This document shows, one piece after another, positions 8,471 through 18,017 of a DNA stretch of 43,248 nucleotides; position 1 is the stretch's first letter; every line of letters starts with the position of its first letter. The DNA lies in assembly GCA_039583705.1 (NCBI GenBank), contig JAVKSM010000009.1, positions 1 through 43,248 on the forward strand, read 5' to 3'. Below the pieces are notes generated by a model, which made no database searches, was not told the DNA's origin, and saw nothing but the letters and a program-made list of their open reading frames with translations. This stretch comes from JAVKSM01 sp039583705 (GTDB lineage Bacteria; Actinomycetota; Actinomycetes; Mycobacteriales; Pseudonocardiaceae). Both the position numbers and the translations under genes were made by a program.

Positions 8471-9672
8471 GCTTTGGGCTGGGCGTCCTGCTGTTCGCCC
8501 TGGGAATCGGGGTTTCGGTCGCCCTGCACGAGGCCGGTCACCTGGCCACCGCCAAGGCCTTCGGCATGAAGGTCACCCGTTATTTCATCGGCTTCGGGCC
8601 CAAGATCTTCTCATTCCGCTGCGGCGAGACCGAGTACGGACTCAAGGTGATCCCGGCCGGCGGGTTCTGCCAGATCGTGGGGATGACCGCGCTGGAGGAG
8701 GTCGAGCCGGCCGACGCGCCGCGCGCGTTCTTCCGACAGCGCGTGTGGAAGCGGGTCGTCGTGCTCGCGGCCGGCTCGCTGACGCACTTCATCATCGGCA
8801 TCGTCGTGCTGTTCGCCATGGCGGTCTCGGTCGGGTTGCCCAACGACGTCCCGCTGGTGGCGCAGGTCAGCCCGTGCGTGAGCAACCAGAACCAGTCAGG
8901 GGGGACGCTGCCGTGCGGTCCCGGCGCCCCGGCTCCGGCGCTGGCGGCCGGTATCAGGCCCGGGGACCGGATCGTCGCGGTCGCCGGGCAGCCCACCCCT
9001 ACGGTCACCGACCTGCAGCAGGTGACCAAGGATCTTGCCGGTCCGACCCCGGTCACCGTGGAGCGGGACGGTCAGCGGCACACCCTGAGCGTCGACATCG
9101 CGCGGGTCAAGGAGCTCCAATCGCACCCGAACGGCAGCTACGCGCTCACGTCGACCGGTGTCATCGGTGTGGTGCTGCCCACCTATCTGTCCTACCGGCC
9201 GCTACCGGCGGTGCCTGCGACGCTCTCCTTCACCGGGACGTTGTTCGCCGACACCTGGCAGGGCCTGGAGCAACTGCCGCGGGAGGTGCCGGCTCTGATC
9301 ACGGCGGTCACCGGCGGCCCGCGCGGCCTGAACACCCCGATCAGCGTCTACGGGGCGAGCCGGCTGGGTGGGCAGCTCGCCCAGGACGGACTGTGGCAGA
9401 CCTTCCTCTACCTGCTCGCGGCCCTGAACTTCTTCGTGGGCGTGTTCAACCTGCTGCCGCTGCTCCCGCTGGACGGCGGGCACATCGTCGTCGCGCTCTA
9501 CGAGCGGGTGCGGGACGGCGTGCGCCGGCTCACCGGCCGTCGGGCGGGAGGGCCTGTCGACTACACGAAGCTGCTCCCGCTCACCTACCTGATCATCCTG
9601 GTCGGTGGCGCCTACGTGCTGCTCACGCTGACCGCCGACATCGTCAACCCGGTGTCGTTGCCCGTCAGGTGA
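8467..9672 (+). CDS. rip1: Site-2 metalloprotease (Rip1/RseP family)
   Basis: Membrane-embedded zinc protease that cleaves anti-sigma factors and other membrane proteins within the bilayer. The 401-residue protein shows the HEAGH zinc motif in the first transmembrane segment (near residue 21), a central PDZ domain (about residues 155-215, with AAGIRPGDRIVAVAGQP), and the second metal motif in LLPLLPLDGGHIV near residue 335. Further hydrophobic segments flank these. GTG 8467 overlaps the dxr stop (GTGA), with GGAGGAG about 6-10 nt upstream. The dxr-rip1-ispG order is that of mycobacteria (Rv2870c-Rv2868c). Confidence 0.94.
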   Translation: MSFGLGVLLFALGIGVSVALHEAGHLATAKAFGMKVTRYFIGFGPKIFSFRCGETEYGLKVIPAGGFCQIVGMTALEEVEPADAPRAFFRQRVWKRVVVLAAGSLTHFIIGIVVLFAMAVSVGLPNDVPLVAQVSPCVSNQNQSGGTLPCGPGAPAPALAAGIRPGDRIVAVAGQPTPTVTDLQQVTKDLAGPTPVTVERDGQRHTLSVDIARVKELQSHPNGSYALTSTGVIGVVLPTYLSYRPLPAVPATLSFTGTLFADTWQGLEQLPREVPALITAVTGGPRGLNTPISVYGASRLGGQLAQDGLWQTFLYLLAALNFFVGVFNLLPLLPLDGGHIVVALYERVRDGVRRLTGRRAGGPVDYTKLLPLTYLIILVGGAYVLLTLTADIVNPVSLPVR

Positions 9673-9856
9673 GTCGTCCGGTGAGTCGGCCGGAGGGCAA
9701 TCCCCGGTTCGGGTGTCTTCCAGCGCTCCGCCGGGTTCTGCCCGCTCGACTGCACCGCCGAGCCCCCGGTCGTGGTCCCGGCTGTGTCGCGCGGTCGCGA
9801 CAGCGGGGCTGCGGAATACTGGTCGCGAAAGATCCCCCGCGACCTGTGGAGAGACA

Positions 9857-11005
9857 TTGAGCGTCGACTTGGGCATGCCCGCCACCCCTCCGGCCACCCT
9901 CACGGAGCGACGAAAGACCCGGCAGTTGATGCTCGGCAGCGTCGGTGTGGGCAGCGACTACCCGATCTCGGTGCAGTCGATGACGACCACCCTCACCGCG
10001 GACGTCGACGCGACGCTGCAGCAGATCGCGGAGCTGACGGCGGCCGGCTGCGACATCGTCCGGGTGGCATGCCCGTCAGCCGACGACGCCGAGGCGCTGC
10101 CGGCGATCGCGTCCAAGAGCAAGATTCCGGTGATCGCCGACATCCACTTCCAGCCCAAGTACGTCTTCGCCGCGATCGAGGCCGGTTGCGCCGGGGTGCG
10201 TGTCAACCCCGGCAACATCAAGCGCTTCGACGACCGGGTCAAGGAGATCGCGGCGGCGGCCAAGGACCACGGTACGCCGATCCGGATCGGGGTCAACGCC
10301 GGTTCCCTCGATCCCCGGCTGCTGGCGAAATACGGCAAGGCAACCCCGGAGGCGCTGGTCGAGTCGGCGCTGTGGGAGGCCGGGCTGTTCGCCGAGCACG
10401 GCTTCCACGACATCAAGATCTCGGTGAAACACCATGATCCGGTGGTCATGGTGCGGGCCTATGAGCTGCTCGCGCAGTCGTGCGACTACCCGCTGCACCT
10501 CGGCGTCACCGAGGCCGGCCCGGCGTTCCAAGGCACGATCAAGTCGGCCGCCGCGTTCGGCGCGTTGCTGAGCCAGGGCATCGGCGACACCATCCGGGTG
10601 TCCCTTTCGGCACCGCCGGTCGAGGAGGTCAAGGTCGGCAACCAGATCCTCGAGTCGCTCAACCTGCGGCCCCGCAAGCTGGAGATCGTCTCGTGCCCGT
10701 CCTGCGGCCGGGCTCAGGTCGACGTGTACCGGCTGGCCGAGGAGGTCACCGCGGGCCTCACCGGCATGGAGGTGCCGCTGCGGGTGGCCGTCATGGGTTG
10801 CGTGGTCAACGGGCCTGGGGAGGCCCGCGAGGCCGACCTCGGCGTCGCGTCCGGCAACGGCAAGGGGCAGATCTTCGTTCGCGGCGAGGTCGTCAAGACC
10901 GTTCCCGAGGCGCAGATCGTCGAGACGCTCATCGAGGAGGCGCTGCGGCTGGCCGAGCAGGTCGGTGACGGGCTCGTCGGCGCGCCCGAGGTGACAGTCG
11001 GCTGA
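9857..11005 (+). CDS. ispG: 4-hydroxy-3-methylbut-2-en-1-yl diphosphate synthase
   Basis: IspG (GcpE) converts MEcPP to HMBPP in the MEP pathway using a 4Fe-4S cluster. The 382-residue protein has the N-terminal TIM-barrel region (PISVQSMTTT, VNPGNIKRFDDR) and the C-terminal cluster ligands in SCPSCGRAQVD and MGCVVNGPGEA. TTG 9857 is chosen because it gives the usual actinobacterial N-terminus (LSVDLGMPATPP) with GGAG 5 nt upstream; ATG 9875 is the alternative. A 185-bp gap separates it from the protease gene, so it may have its own promoter. The stop codon lies in the loop of a small perfect hairpin. Confidence 0.94.
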   Translation: MSVDLGMPATPPATLTERRKTRQLMLGSVGVGSDYPISVQSMTTTLTADVDATLQQIAELTAAGCDIVRVACPSADDAEALPAIASKSKIPVIADIHFQPKYVFAAIEAGCAGVRVNPGNIKRFDDRVKEIAAAAKDHGTPIRIGVNAGSLDPRLLAKYGKATPEALVESALWEAGLFAEHGFHDIKISVKHHDPVVMVRAYELLAQSCDYPLHLGVTEAGPAFQGTIKSAAAFGALLSQGIGDTIRVSLSAPPVEEVKVGNQILESLNLRPRKLEIVSCPSCGRAQVDVYRLAEEVTAGLTGMEVPLRVAVMGCVVNGPGEAREADLGVASGNGKGQIFVRGEVVKTVPEAQIVETLIEEALRLAEQVGDGLVGAPEVTVG

Positions 11006-11038
11006 GCCGACACCGTGACGACCGTCGGCTGAGCCGAC
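10997..11038 (+). repeat. Duplicated hairpin at the ispG stop codon
   Basis: GTCGGCTGAGCCGAC occurs at 10997-11011 and again at 11024-11038. Each copy is a 6-bp perfect inverted repeat (GTCGGC/GCCGAC) with a TGA loop. In the first copy that TGA is the ispG stop. The copies are 27 bp apart within a tandem duplication. It could act as a weak terminator, but no T-run follows. Confidence 0.7.
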
Positions 11039-11115
11039 ACCCGGTCGTTTCGGCTGACCCCGGCTCGCGGTGCGTCCGGCTGGGAGGCCGCCGTCTCGTC
11101 TGGCAACCTAGAGGC

Positions 11116-11955
11116 GTGCTGAGACTGGTGGCCGGCGCGCGTGTGCTCGACGATCGGGACCGGGCGCAGGTGCGGTTGGTCCTGGAGGCCGATCCGGTGG
11201 CCGCGTGCATGGTCGCCTCGCGGGTCGAGACCGCCGGGCTGGACCCGTGGCGGCTGGGTGGTGAGCTGTGGGGGGTGGGCGGCCGGGTCGACGGGCTGTG
11301 CTTCTCGGGCGCCAACCTCGTGCCGCTGCGTGGAGAGCGCTCGGCCATTCGGGCGTTCGCCGAACGGGCCCAGCGCTCGCCCCGGTTGTGCTCCTCGCTG
11401 GTCGGACCCCGCGAGATGGTGCTGCCGCTCTGGGACGAGCTGGCCCCGGTGTGGGCGCCGGCCCGCGAGGTGCGGCCGGAGCAGCCGCTCATGGTGATGC
11501 CCGCCCCTCCGAGCTACCCGCCCGACCCGTTGGTGCGTCCGGTGCGTCCCGACGAGCTCGACCGCTACCTACCGGCTGCCGTGGCGATGTTCACCGAAGA
11601 GGTCGGGACCGACCCCACGCTCGGCGACGGCGGCCTGGGCTACCGCTCCCGGGTGGCCGATCTGGTCACGGCCGGGCGCGCCTTCGCCCGGTTCGAGGGC
11701 AGCGAGGTGGTCTTCAAGGCGGAGATCGGCGCGCTGTCCTCCCGCGTCGGCCAGATCCAGGGGGTGTGGGTCCGCCCGGACCGCCGGGGCCGGGGGCTGG
11801 GCACGGCGGGCACCGCGGCTGTGGCCGACCGCCTGGTGCGAGGCTTGGAGCGCACCGCCAGCCTCTACGTCAACGAGTTCAACACCGCGGCGCGGGCGGT
11901 GTACGACCGGGTCGGCTTCCGCCAGGCCGGCAGCTTCGCCACGGTGCTCTTCTGA
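11116..11955 (+). CDS. GNAT-family N-acetyltransferase with N-terminal DUF4081-like domain
   Basis: The 279-residue protein has an N-terminal half (residues 1-135) resembling the DUF4081 domain and a C-terminal GNAT fold with the acetyl-CoA signature VWVRPDRRGRGLGTAGTAA near residue 220, followed by LYVNEFNTAARAVYDRVGF. The gene directly follows ispG, as the mycobacterial homologue (Rv2867c) does. The substrate is unknown. GTG 11116 has no ribosome site, but CAACCT (11104-11109) lies 6 nt upstream, compatible with leaderless transcription. Confidence 0.85.
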   Translation: MLRLVAGARVLDDRDRAQVRLVLEADPVAACMVASRVETAGLDPWRLGGELWGVGGRVDGLCFSGANLVPLRGERSAIRAFAERAQRSPRLCSSLVGPREMVLPLWDELAPVWAPAREVRPEQPLMVMPAPPSYPPDPLVRPVRPDELDRYLPAAVAMFTEEVGTDPTLGDGGLGYRSRVADLVTAGRAFARFEGSEVVFKAEIGALSSRVGQIQGVWVRPDRRGRGLGTAGTAAVADRLVRGLERTASLYVNEFNTAARAVYDRVGFRQAGSFATVLF

Positions 11956-12034
11956 GGCTTCCCCCCGGTCGCCGATCACCCGTCAGGGCGCCCGGCCGGG
12001 AATCGCTTGCGCGGCCTGTTGCTCCTGGGCTTCG

Positions 12035-12355
12035 TCAGACGCGCCTGGTGTCACGGCGGAACAGGAGGGTGGCGCCGAGGGCGAACAGGATGGTCCAGAC
12101 GATGATGTCGGGGACGGCTATCGGGTCGAAAGCCTCGGCGTGCAGCGGCGCGCGGGCGATCTCACCGACACCGTAGGCGGGGGTGAACCGGGCCCACGTG
12201 AAGTAGAACACCACCGGCATGATCAGGGTGAAGATCATCGTGCGGCGATTGCGTAGCATCCGGCGTACTTCCAGGCCCAGGAAGGTCAGGTTGAATCCGC
12301 CCATCGGCGGTACCCGGCGGGTCAGGTCGGGGGTGAGGGCAGGTGGCGGGCTCAT
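12035..12355 (-). pseudogene. ABC-2 type permease, internally deleted remnant
   Basis: The 106-residue product joins an N-terminal piece typical of ABC-2 drug-exporter permeases (LEVRRMLRNRRTMIFTLIMP, first membrane segment) directly to the typical C-terminus (TPAYGVGEIARAPL ... VVW-like last membrane segment, then LLFRRDTRRV). Family members are about 240-280 residues with six membrane segments, so roughly 150 residues are missing at about residues 51-57 (near 12185-12205), in frame. ATG 12355 overlaps the stop of the upstream ATPase gene (ATGA), the normal operon arrangement. With two membrane segments left it is very unlikely to transport. An assembly collapse is the alternative. Confidence 0.8.
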
Positions 12356-13293
12356 TGGCTGCGCCAGTGGCGCGAGGCGCTCGGCCCGTCCGGGCCAGGG
12401 TCGGGAGGAAGCGGCGCCGTGGGGCTCTTCTGGCTGGTCAGGGAGATGAACGCATCCTCGAGATTGTGCGTGGTGATCTCCAGGTCATGCGCGTCGGTGC
12501 GGGTCAGCAGGTAGCGCGCGACCTCGTCGGAGTCCACGGCCCGGACCAGCACGGTGTCACCGCGGATCTCCACCGACTGCGCCCCGGGCACCACCGCAAG
12601 GCTCGTCGTGTCGGCCCTGGGCAACGTGGCCCGCACGATCCGCCCGGTGGCCAGGTTCTTGATCTGTGCGGCGGTGCCGTCGGCGACCACCTGCCCTTGG
12701 CGGAGGAGCACGATCCGATCGGCGTAGAGGTCGGCTTCTTCCAGGTAGTGGGTGGCGAACAGCACGGTGCGTCCGCGGCTGGCGTCGCGCCGGATCGCCG
12801 ACCAGAAATCGCGGCGACCTGCCACGTCCATCCCGGTGGTCGGCTCGTCGAGCACCAGCAGCGCCGGATCGGGCAGCAGCGCCAGCGCGAACCGCAGCCG
12901 CTGGTGCTGACCGCCCGGGCACTTGCCGACCCGGCGATCGACGATGTCGACGATCCCAGCCCGGTCAAGGACCTCCGCGACCGGGCGGGTCCGGGCGAAC
13001 AAGGTGGAGGTCAGGCGCACCGTCTCGGCCACCGTGAGGTCCCGTAACAGGCCACCGGTCTGCATCACCGCGGCGACCAGCCCTCGAGCCACCGCCGCAG
13101 CCGGGGCAAGCCCGAAGAGGCTGACCTCGCCAGCGGTGGGATGCGACAGCCCCACCATCATGTCGATCGTGGTGGTCTTGCCCGCACCGTTGGGACCCAG
13201 GAACGCCACGATCTCCCCAGGCCGGATCCGCAGATCGATGCCGTTGACGGCATGCACGCTGCCGAAGCTCTTGTGCAACCCACGCAGCAGCAC
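12352..13293 (-). CDS. ABC transporter ATP-binding protein (drug-exporter type), altered signature motif
   Basis: ATPase subunit of an ABC-2 exporter. The 313-residue protein has Walker A GPNGAGKTT (near residue 34), a Q-loop in VAAVMQTGG, Walker B LLVLDEPTTGMD, and the switch His in FATHYLEEAD. The ABC signature reads KCPGGQHQRLRF: Pro126 (codon 12916-12918) replaces the Ser that contacts ATP gamma-phosphate in LSGGQ-type motifs, and one base change (TCG to CCG) would explain it. With a gutted permease next door, the system looks inactive. A C-terminal DUF4162-like region and a Pro-rich tail follow. GTG 13293 is the only suitable start in the open region. Confidence 0.87.
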   Translation of the reverse strand: MLLRGLHKSFGSVHAVNGIDLRIRPGEIVAFLGPNGAGKTTTIDMMVGLSHPTAGEVSLFGLAPAAAVARGLVAAVMQTGGLLRDLTVAETVRLTSTLFARTRPVAEVLDRAGIVDIVDRRVGKCPGGQHQRLRFALALLPDPALLVLDEPTTGMDVAGRRDFWSAIRRDASRGRTVLFATHYLEEADLYADRIVLLRQGQVVADGTAAQIKNLATGRIVRATLPRADTTSLAVVPGAQSVEIRGDTVLVRAVDSDEVARYLLTRTDAHDLEITTHNLEDAFISLTSQKSPTAPLPPDPGPDGPSASRHWRSQ

Positions 13294-13466
13294 CGCCGGA
13301 TCCGGGCGCCGTCGTCGAGGGACGGCGTTGCCCGGTCGGTAGAGGGCACAACGGTGGGAACCGGACCACGATAGCCCGAAAGAGGCCCGATGCGGCCGGC
13401 GGGTTCACGAGGGCGGCGTGCACCCACAGCCGACCCCGACCCACCTCCCGGGGGTGGAACCTGACC

Positions 13467-13472
13467 TAACCT
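13467..13472 (+). promoter_or_regulatory. Candidate -10 element of a leaderless transcript
   Basis: TAACCT ends 7 nt before the GTG at 13480, the spacing expected when transcription starts at the initiation codon. No clear -35 element is visible. Confidence 0.4.
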
Positions 13473-13479
13473 GGACGGC

Positions 13480-13872
13480 GTGTCATACCGCGCCGTCCTA
13501 GTCGCCGCCCTCGCCGACACCGTCGCGGTCGGGGTGTTCGTAGCCGTCGGGCGGGCCAGTCACGCCGAGTCCGAGGACGTGCTCGGCCTGCTCACGACGG
13601 CCGCGCCGTTCCTGCTCGCCGCGGCCCTCGCCCGTGCGGTTCCGCTGGTGCGCCGGGTCCCGGCCGGGCTGCGGGCCGGGGCGGTGGTGTGGCCGGTCAC
13701 CGTGGTCGCCGGTCTGGCGGTCCGGGCCGCGGTCACCGGCCGGCTGCCGTGGGTGTTCGCGCTGATCACCGCGGCGGTGCTGGGCGTGCTGCTGCTCGGC
13801 TGGCGGGCGCTGGCCCGCCCCCTGGTTCGTGGTCCCGCTTCTCCGGGCGGGACCACTAGGCTGGCGGCATGA
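13480..13872 (+). CDS. DUF3054 family membrane protein
   Basis: The 130-residue protein has four hydrophobic segments and the family-like opening LADTVAVGVFVAVGRASHAE, with a conserved GRxSHxE-type motif between the first and second segments. A Pro/Gly/Arg tail follows. DUF3054 proteins are small actinobacterial membrane proteins often found beside map; function is unknown. The TGA overlaps the map ATG by 4 bp. The 186-bp upstream gap (13294-13479) is divergent with the ABC gene. Confidence 0.8.
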   Translation: MSYRAVLVAALADTVAVGVFVAVGRASHAESEDVLGLLTTAAPFLLAAALARAVPLVRRVPAGLRAGAVVWPVTVVAGLAVRAAVTGRLPWVFALITAAVLGVLLLGWRALARPLVRGPASPGGTTRLAA

Positions 13873-14726
13873 GCGTGCGCGCCGCCCTGTCCCCGGGGAC
13901 GATCTCGCCGGCTCGGCGGGTGCCGGCGCACATCCCGCGTCCGGAGTACGTCGGCAAGCCCCGCCCGGCTCCCAGCACCGACCCGTGGGTGCAGCCACCG
14001 GAGGTCATCGAGGCCTTGCGGGTGGCGAGCAGGGTCGCGGCGCAGGCGTTGGCCGTGGGGGGCGCCGCCGTCGCGCCCGGTGTCACCACCGACAAGGTGG
14101 ACGCGGCGGTGCACGAGTTCCTCGTCGACCACGGCGCCTACCCGTCGACGCTGGGCTACAAGGGCTTCCCGAAGTCCTGCTGCACCAGCCTCAACGAGGT
14201 GATCTGTCACGGCATCCCGGACTCGACGGTGATCTCCGAGGGTGACATCGTCAACATCGACGTCACCGCGTACGTCGGGGGCGTGCACGGCGACACCAAC
14301 GCGACCTTCCTCGCCGGCGAGGTCGCCGAGGAGGACCGGCTGCTCGTGGAGCGCACCCACGAGGCGATGATGCGGGGCATCCGGGCGGTCCGGCCGGGCC
14401 GGCAGCTCAACGTCGTCGGCCGCGTGATCGAGTCCTACGCCAACCGTTTCGGTTACGGTGTGGTCCGCGACTTCACCGGCCACGGCATCGGCCGGACCTT
14501 CCACAGTGGGTTGGTCGTGCTGCACTACGACGAGCCGCGCGTCACCACCGTGCTGGAGCCCGGCATGACGTTCACGGTCGAGCCGATGATCACTCTGGGG
14601 ACCGTCGACTACGACATCTGGCCCGACGGCTGGACGGTGAGCACCAGGGACCGCAAGCGCACGGCGCAGTTCGAGCACACCGTGCTGGTCACCACCGACG
14701 GCGTCGAGATCCTCACGCTCACCTGA
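13869..14726 (+). CDS. map: Methionine aminopeptidase, type I
   Basis: Removes the initiator methionine from nascent proteins using two metal ions. The 285-residue protein has the mycobacterial MapB layout: an N-terminal ~40-residue linker with RPEYVGKP, then the pita-bread domain with metal ligands in NIDVTAYVGGVHGD (two Asp), the His in FTGHGIGRTFH, TVEPMITLG (Glu) and QFEHTVLVT (Glu). GFPKSCCTSLNEVICHG is present near residue 98. ATG 13869 overlaps the preceding stop. It is probably the second methionine aminopeptidase, with another copy elsewhere in the ribosomal protein region (inferred). Confidence 0.95.
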   Translation: MSVRAALSPGTISPARRVPAHIPRPEYVGKPRPAPSTDPWVQPPEVIEALRVASRVAAQALAVGGAAVAPGVTTDKVDAAVHEFLVDHGAYPSTLGYKGFPKSCCTSLNEVICHGIPDSTVISEGDIVNIDVTAYVGGVHGDTNATFLAGEVAEEDRLLVERTHEAMMRGIRAVRPGRQLNVVGRVIESYANRFGYGVVRDFTGHGIGRTFHSGLVVLHYDEPRVTTVLEPGMTFTVEPMITLGTVDYDIWPDGWTVSTRDRKRTAQFEHTVLVTTDGVEILTLT

Positions 14727-14734
14727 GGGCCGTC

Positions 14735-16258
14735 GTGGGCGGCGCGCTGCTGGTGGCCGGGACGAGCTCGGACGCCGGCAAGAGCGTCCTGGTCACGGGG
14801 TTGTGCCGGTGGCTGGCGCGCCGCGGGGTGACGGTCGCGCCGTTCAAGGCGCAGAACATGTCCAACAACTCCGTGGTCACCGCCGACGGCGGGGAGATCG
14901 GGCGCGCCCAGGCGGTCCAGGCCGCGGCCTGCGGCATCGAGCCCAGCGTGGCGCTCAACCCGGTGCTGCTCAAGCCGGGCAGCGACTCGACCTCGCAGGT
15001 CGTGGTGCTCGGCCAGGCCGCCGGCAGCATCTCGGCGGGCGCCTACCGGGAGCGCGTCGGGGCGCTCCGCGAGGTCGCCGTGGCCGCGTTGGACGGGCTG
15101 CGCGAGCGCTACGACGTGGTCGTCTGTGAGGGTGCCGGATCCCCCGCGGAGATCAACCTGCGGGGCGGCGACATCGCCAACATGGGGCTGGCCCGGGCGG
15201 CACGACTGCCGGTGCTGCTGGTCGGCGACGTCGACCGCGGCGGCATGCTGGCACACCTGTTCGGCACCCTCGCGTTGCTGGAGGCCGCCGACCAGGATCT
15301 GGTGGCGGGGTTCGTCGTCAACAAGTTCCGGGGGAACGCCGACCTGCTCGCGCCGGGGCTGCGGCAACTGGAGACGCTGACCGGCCGGCCCACCCTGGGC
15401 TTGCTGCCCTGGAGCGAGGAGCTGTGGCTCGACGCCGAGGACTCGCTGGCCCACGTGGCCGACGGCGCCGTCGGCCGGCCCAGGCCGCCGCACGGCGGGC
15501 AGTGGCTGCGGGTCGCGGTGGTGCGCCTGCCCCGGGTGTCGAACGGCACGGACGTCGACGCGCTGGCCTGTGAACCCGGGGTATCGGTCCGCTATGTGAC
15601 CGAACCCTCCCGGCTGGCCGACGCCGACCTCGTCGTGCTGCCCGGATCCAAGTCCACTGTGGACGACCTGGGATGGTTGCGGCGCAGCGGGCTGGCCGAC
15701 GCCGTGTCCGCGCACGCGGCGGCGGGCAGGCCGGTGGTGGGCATCTGCGGCGGCTTCCAGATGCTCGGGCGGCGCATCGTCGACGACGTGGAGTCCCGGC
15801 GCGGCGCGGTGGCCGGGTTGGGGCTGCTCGACGTCGACGTGAGCTTCGAGGCCGCCAAGCGCCTGGCCCGCCCGAGCGGCACCGCGCTGGGCAGCCCGGT
15901 GACCGGCTACGAGATCCACCACGGCCGGGTGGTGCGTGCCGGCGGCGCACCGCTGGTCACGCTGCCCGACGGCACGGGGGAGGGGGTCGACGCCGGCCAC
16001 GTGATCGGCACCCACTGGCACGGGCTGCTGGAGAACGACGCGTTCCGCCGCGCGCTGCTCACGCGGGTCGCGCGCCGGGCCGGGCGCACCGGGTTCCTGG
16101 TGGCGCCGAGCACCTCGTTCGCCGCCGCCCGGGCCGCCCGGCTCGACCTGCTCGGTGACCTCGTCGAGACCCACCTGGACACCGAAGCGGTGCTGCGGCT
16201 GATCGACGGCGGGGCGCCGCACGGCCTGCCGTTCGTGCCGCCCGGCACACCGCTCTGA
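14735..16258 (+). CDS. cobQ: Cobyric acid synthase
   Basis: CobQ amidates four side chains (b, d, e, g) of adenosyl-cobyrinic acid a,c-diamide with glutamine and ATP. The 507-residue protein has the N-terminal P-loop-like domain (LLVAGTSSDAGKS, then APFKAQNMSNNS) and a C-terminal class I glutaminase domain with the nucleophile Cys in VVGICGGFQMLG and a downstream IHHGRV / GTHWHGLLEND region. GTG 14735 lies 9 bp after map, so it may be cotranscribed. It is the only cobalamin gene on the plus strand in this part, divergent in orientation from the cobN operon. Confidence 0.95.
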   Translation: MGGALLVAGTSSDAGKSVLVTGLCRWLARRGVTVAPFKAQNMSNNSVVTADGGEIGRAQAVQAAACGIEPSVALNPVLLKPGSDSTSQVVVLGQAAGSISAGAYRERVGALREVAVAALDGLRERYDVVVCEGAGSPAEINLRGGDIANMGLARAARLPVLLVGDVDRGGMLAHLFGTLALLEAADQDLVAGFVVNKFRGNADLLAPGLRQLETLTGRPTLGLLPWSEELWLDAEDSLAHVADGAVGRPRPPHGGQWLRVAVVRLPRVSNGTDVDALACEPGVSVRYVTEPSRLADADLVVLPGSKSTVDDLGWLRRSGLADAVSAHAAAGRPVVGICGGFQMLGRRIVDDVESRRGAVAGLGLLDVDVSFEAAKRLARPSGTALGSPVTGYEIHHGRVVRAGGAPLVTLPDGTGEGVDAGHVIGTHWHGLLENDAFRRALLTRVARRAGRTGFLVAPSTSFAAARAARLDLLGDLVETHLDTEAVLRLIDGGAPHGLPFVPPGTPL

Positions 16259-16335
16259 GCGGGCTTCATCCGGACGGTACCGCAACGGTGAGCAGTTCCT
16301 GGGCACGACGATGAGCTTCCGGGCACGATGACCCC

Positions 16336-16799
16336 ATGCCCTCCTCCACCGCCGACCAACTCGCCCCGGTGCTGCACCGTGCCTGGGCCGCCGACCTGTC
16401 AACCGCCACGCTGTACGCGTTGCTGCGGCTGCGCGTCGAGGTGTTCGTCGTCGAGCAGGCATGCCCCTACCCCGAGCTCGACGGCCGGGACCTGCACCGG
16501 ACGACCCGGCACTACTGGCTTGCTCCCGACGGCCGTCGGGACACCCCGCTGGGGCTGGTGCGGCTGCTCGAGCAGTCGCACGGCGAGTTCCGGATGGGAC
16601 GGTTGTGCACGGCGAGGACGGTCCGCGGCCGGGGGCTGGGCCGCCGGCTGGTGGAGGCCGCGCTGGCCGAGGTCGGACCGGCGACCTGCCTGCTGGACGC
16701 CCAGGTGCACCTCGCCGGCTTCTACGCCGAGTTCGGCTTCAGCCGCGACGGCGAGCCCTACGACTGGGACGGCGTGGCACACGTGGCGATGCGCCGCGG

Positions 16800-16803
<4 letters not shown>
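16336..16803 (+). CDS. GNAT-family N-acetyltransferase, ElaA-like
   Basis: The 155-residue single-domain protein carries ElaA features: LYALLRLRVEVFVVEQACPYPELDGRD near the start, the acetyl-CoA loop RTVRGRGLGRRLVE, and AQVHLAGFYAEFGF near the C-terminus. Substrate unknown. A similar GNAT gene lies by the mycobacterial chelatase-cobO-cobB-cysG group (Rv2851c), so this gene probably marks the ancestral edge of that group. Its TAG (16801-16803) shares CTAG with the stop of the convergent cysG-like gene. Confidence 0.85.
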
Positions 16804-18013
<1,210 letters not shown>

Positions 18014-18017
<4 letters not shown>

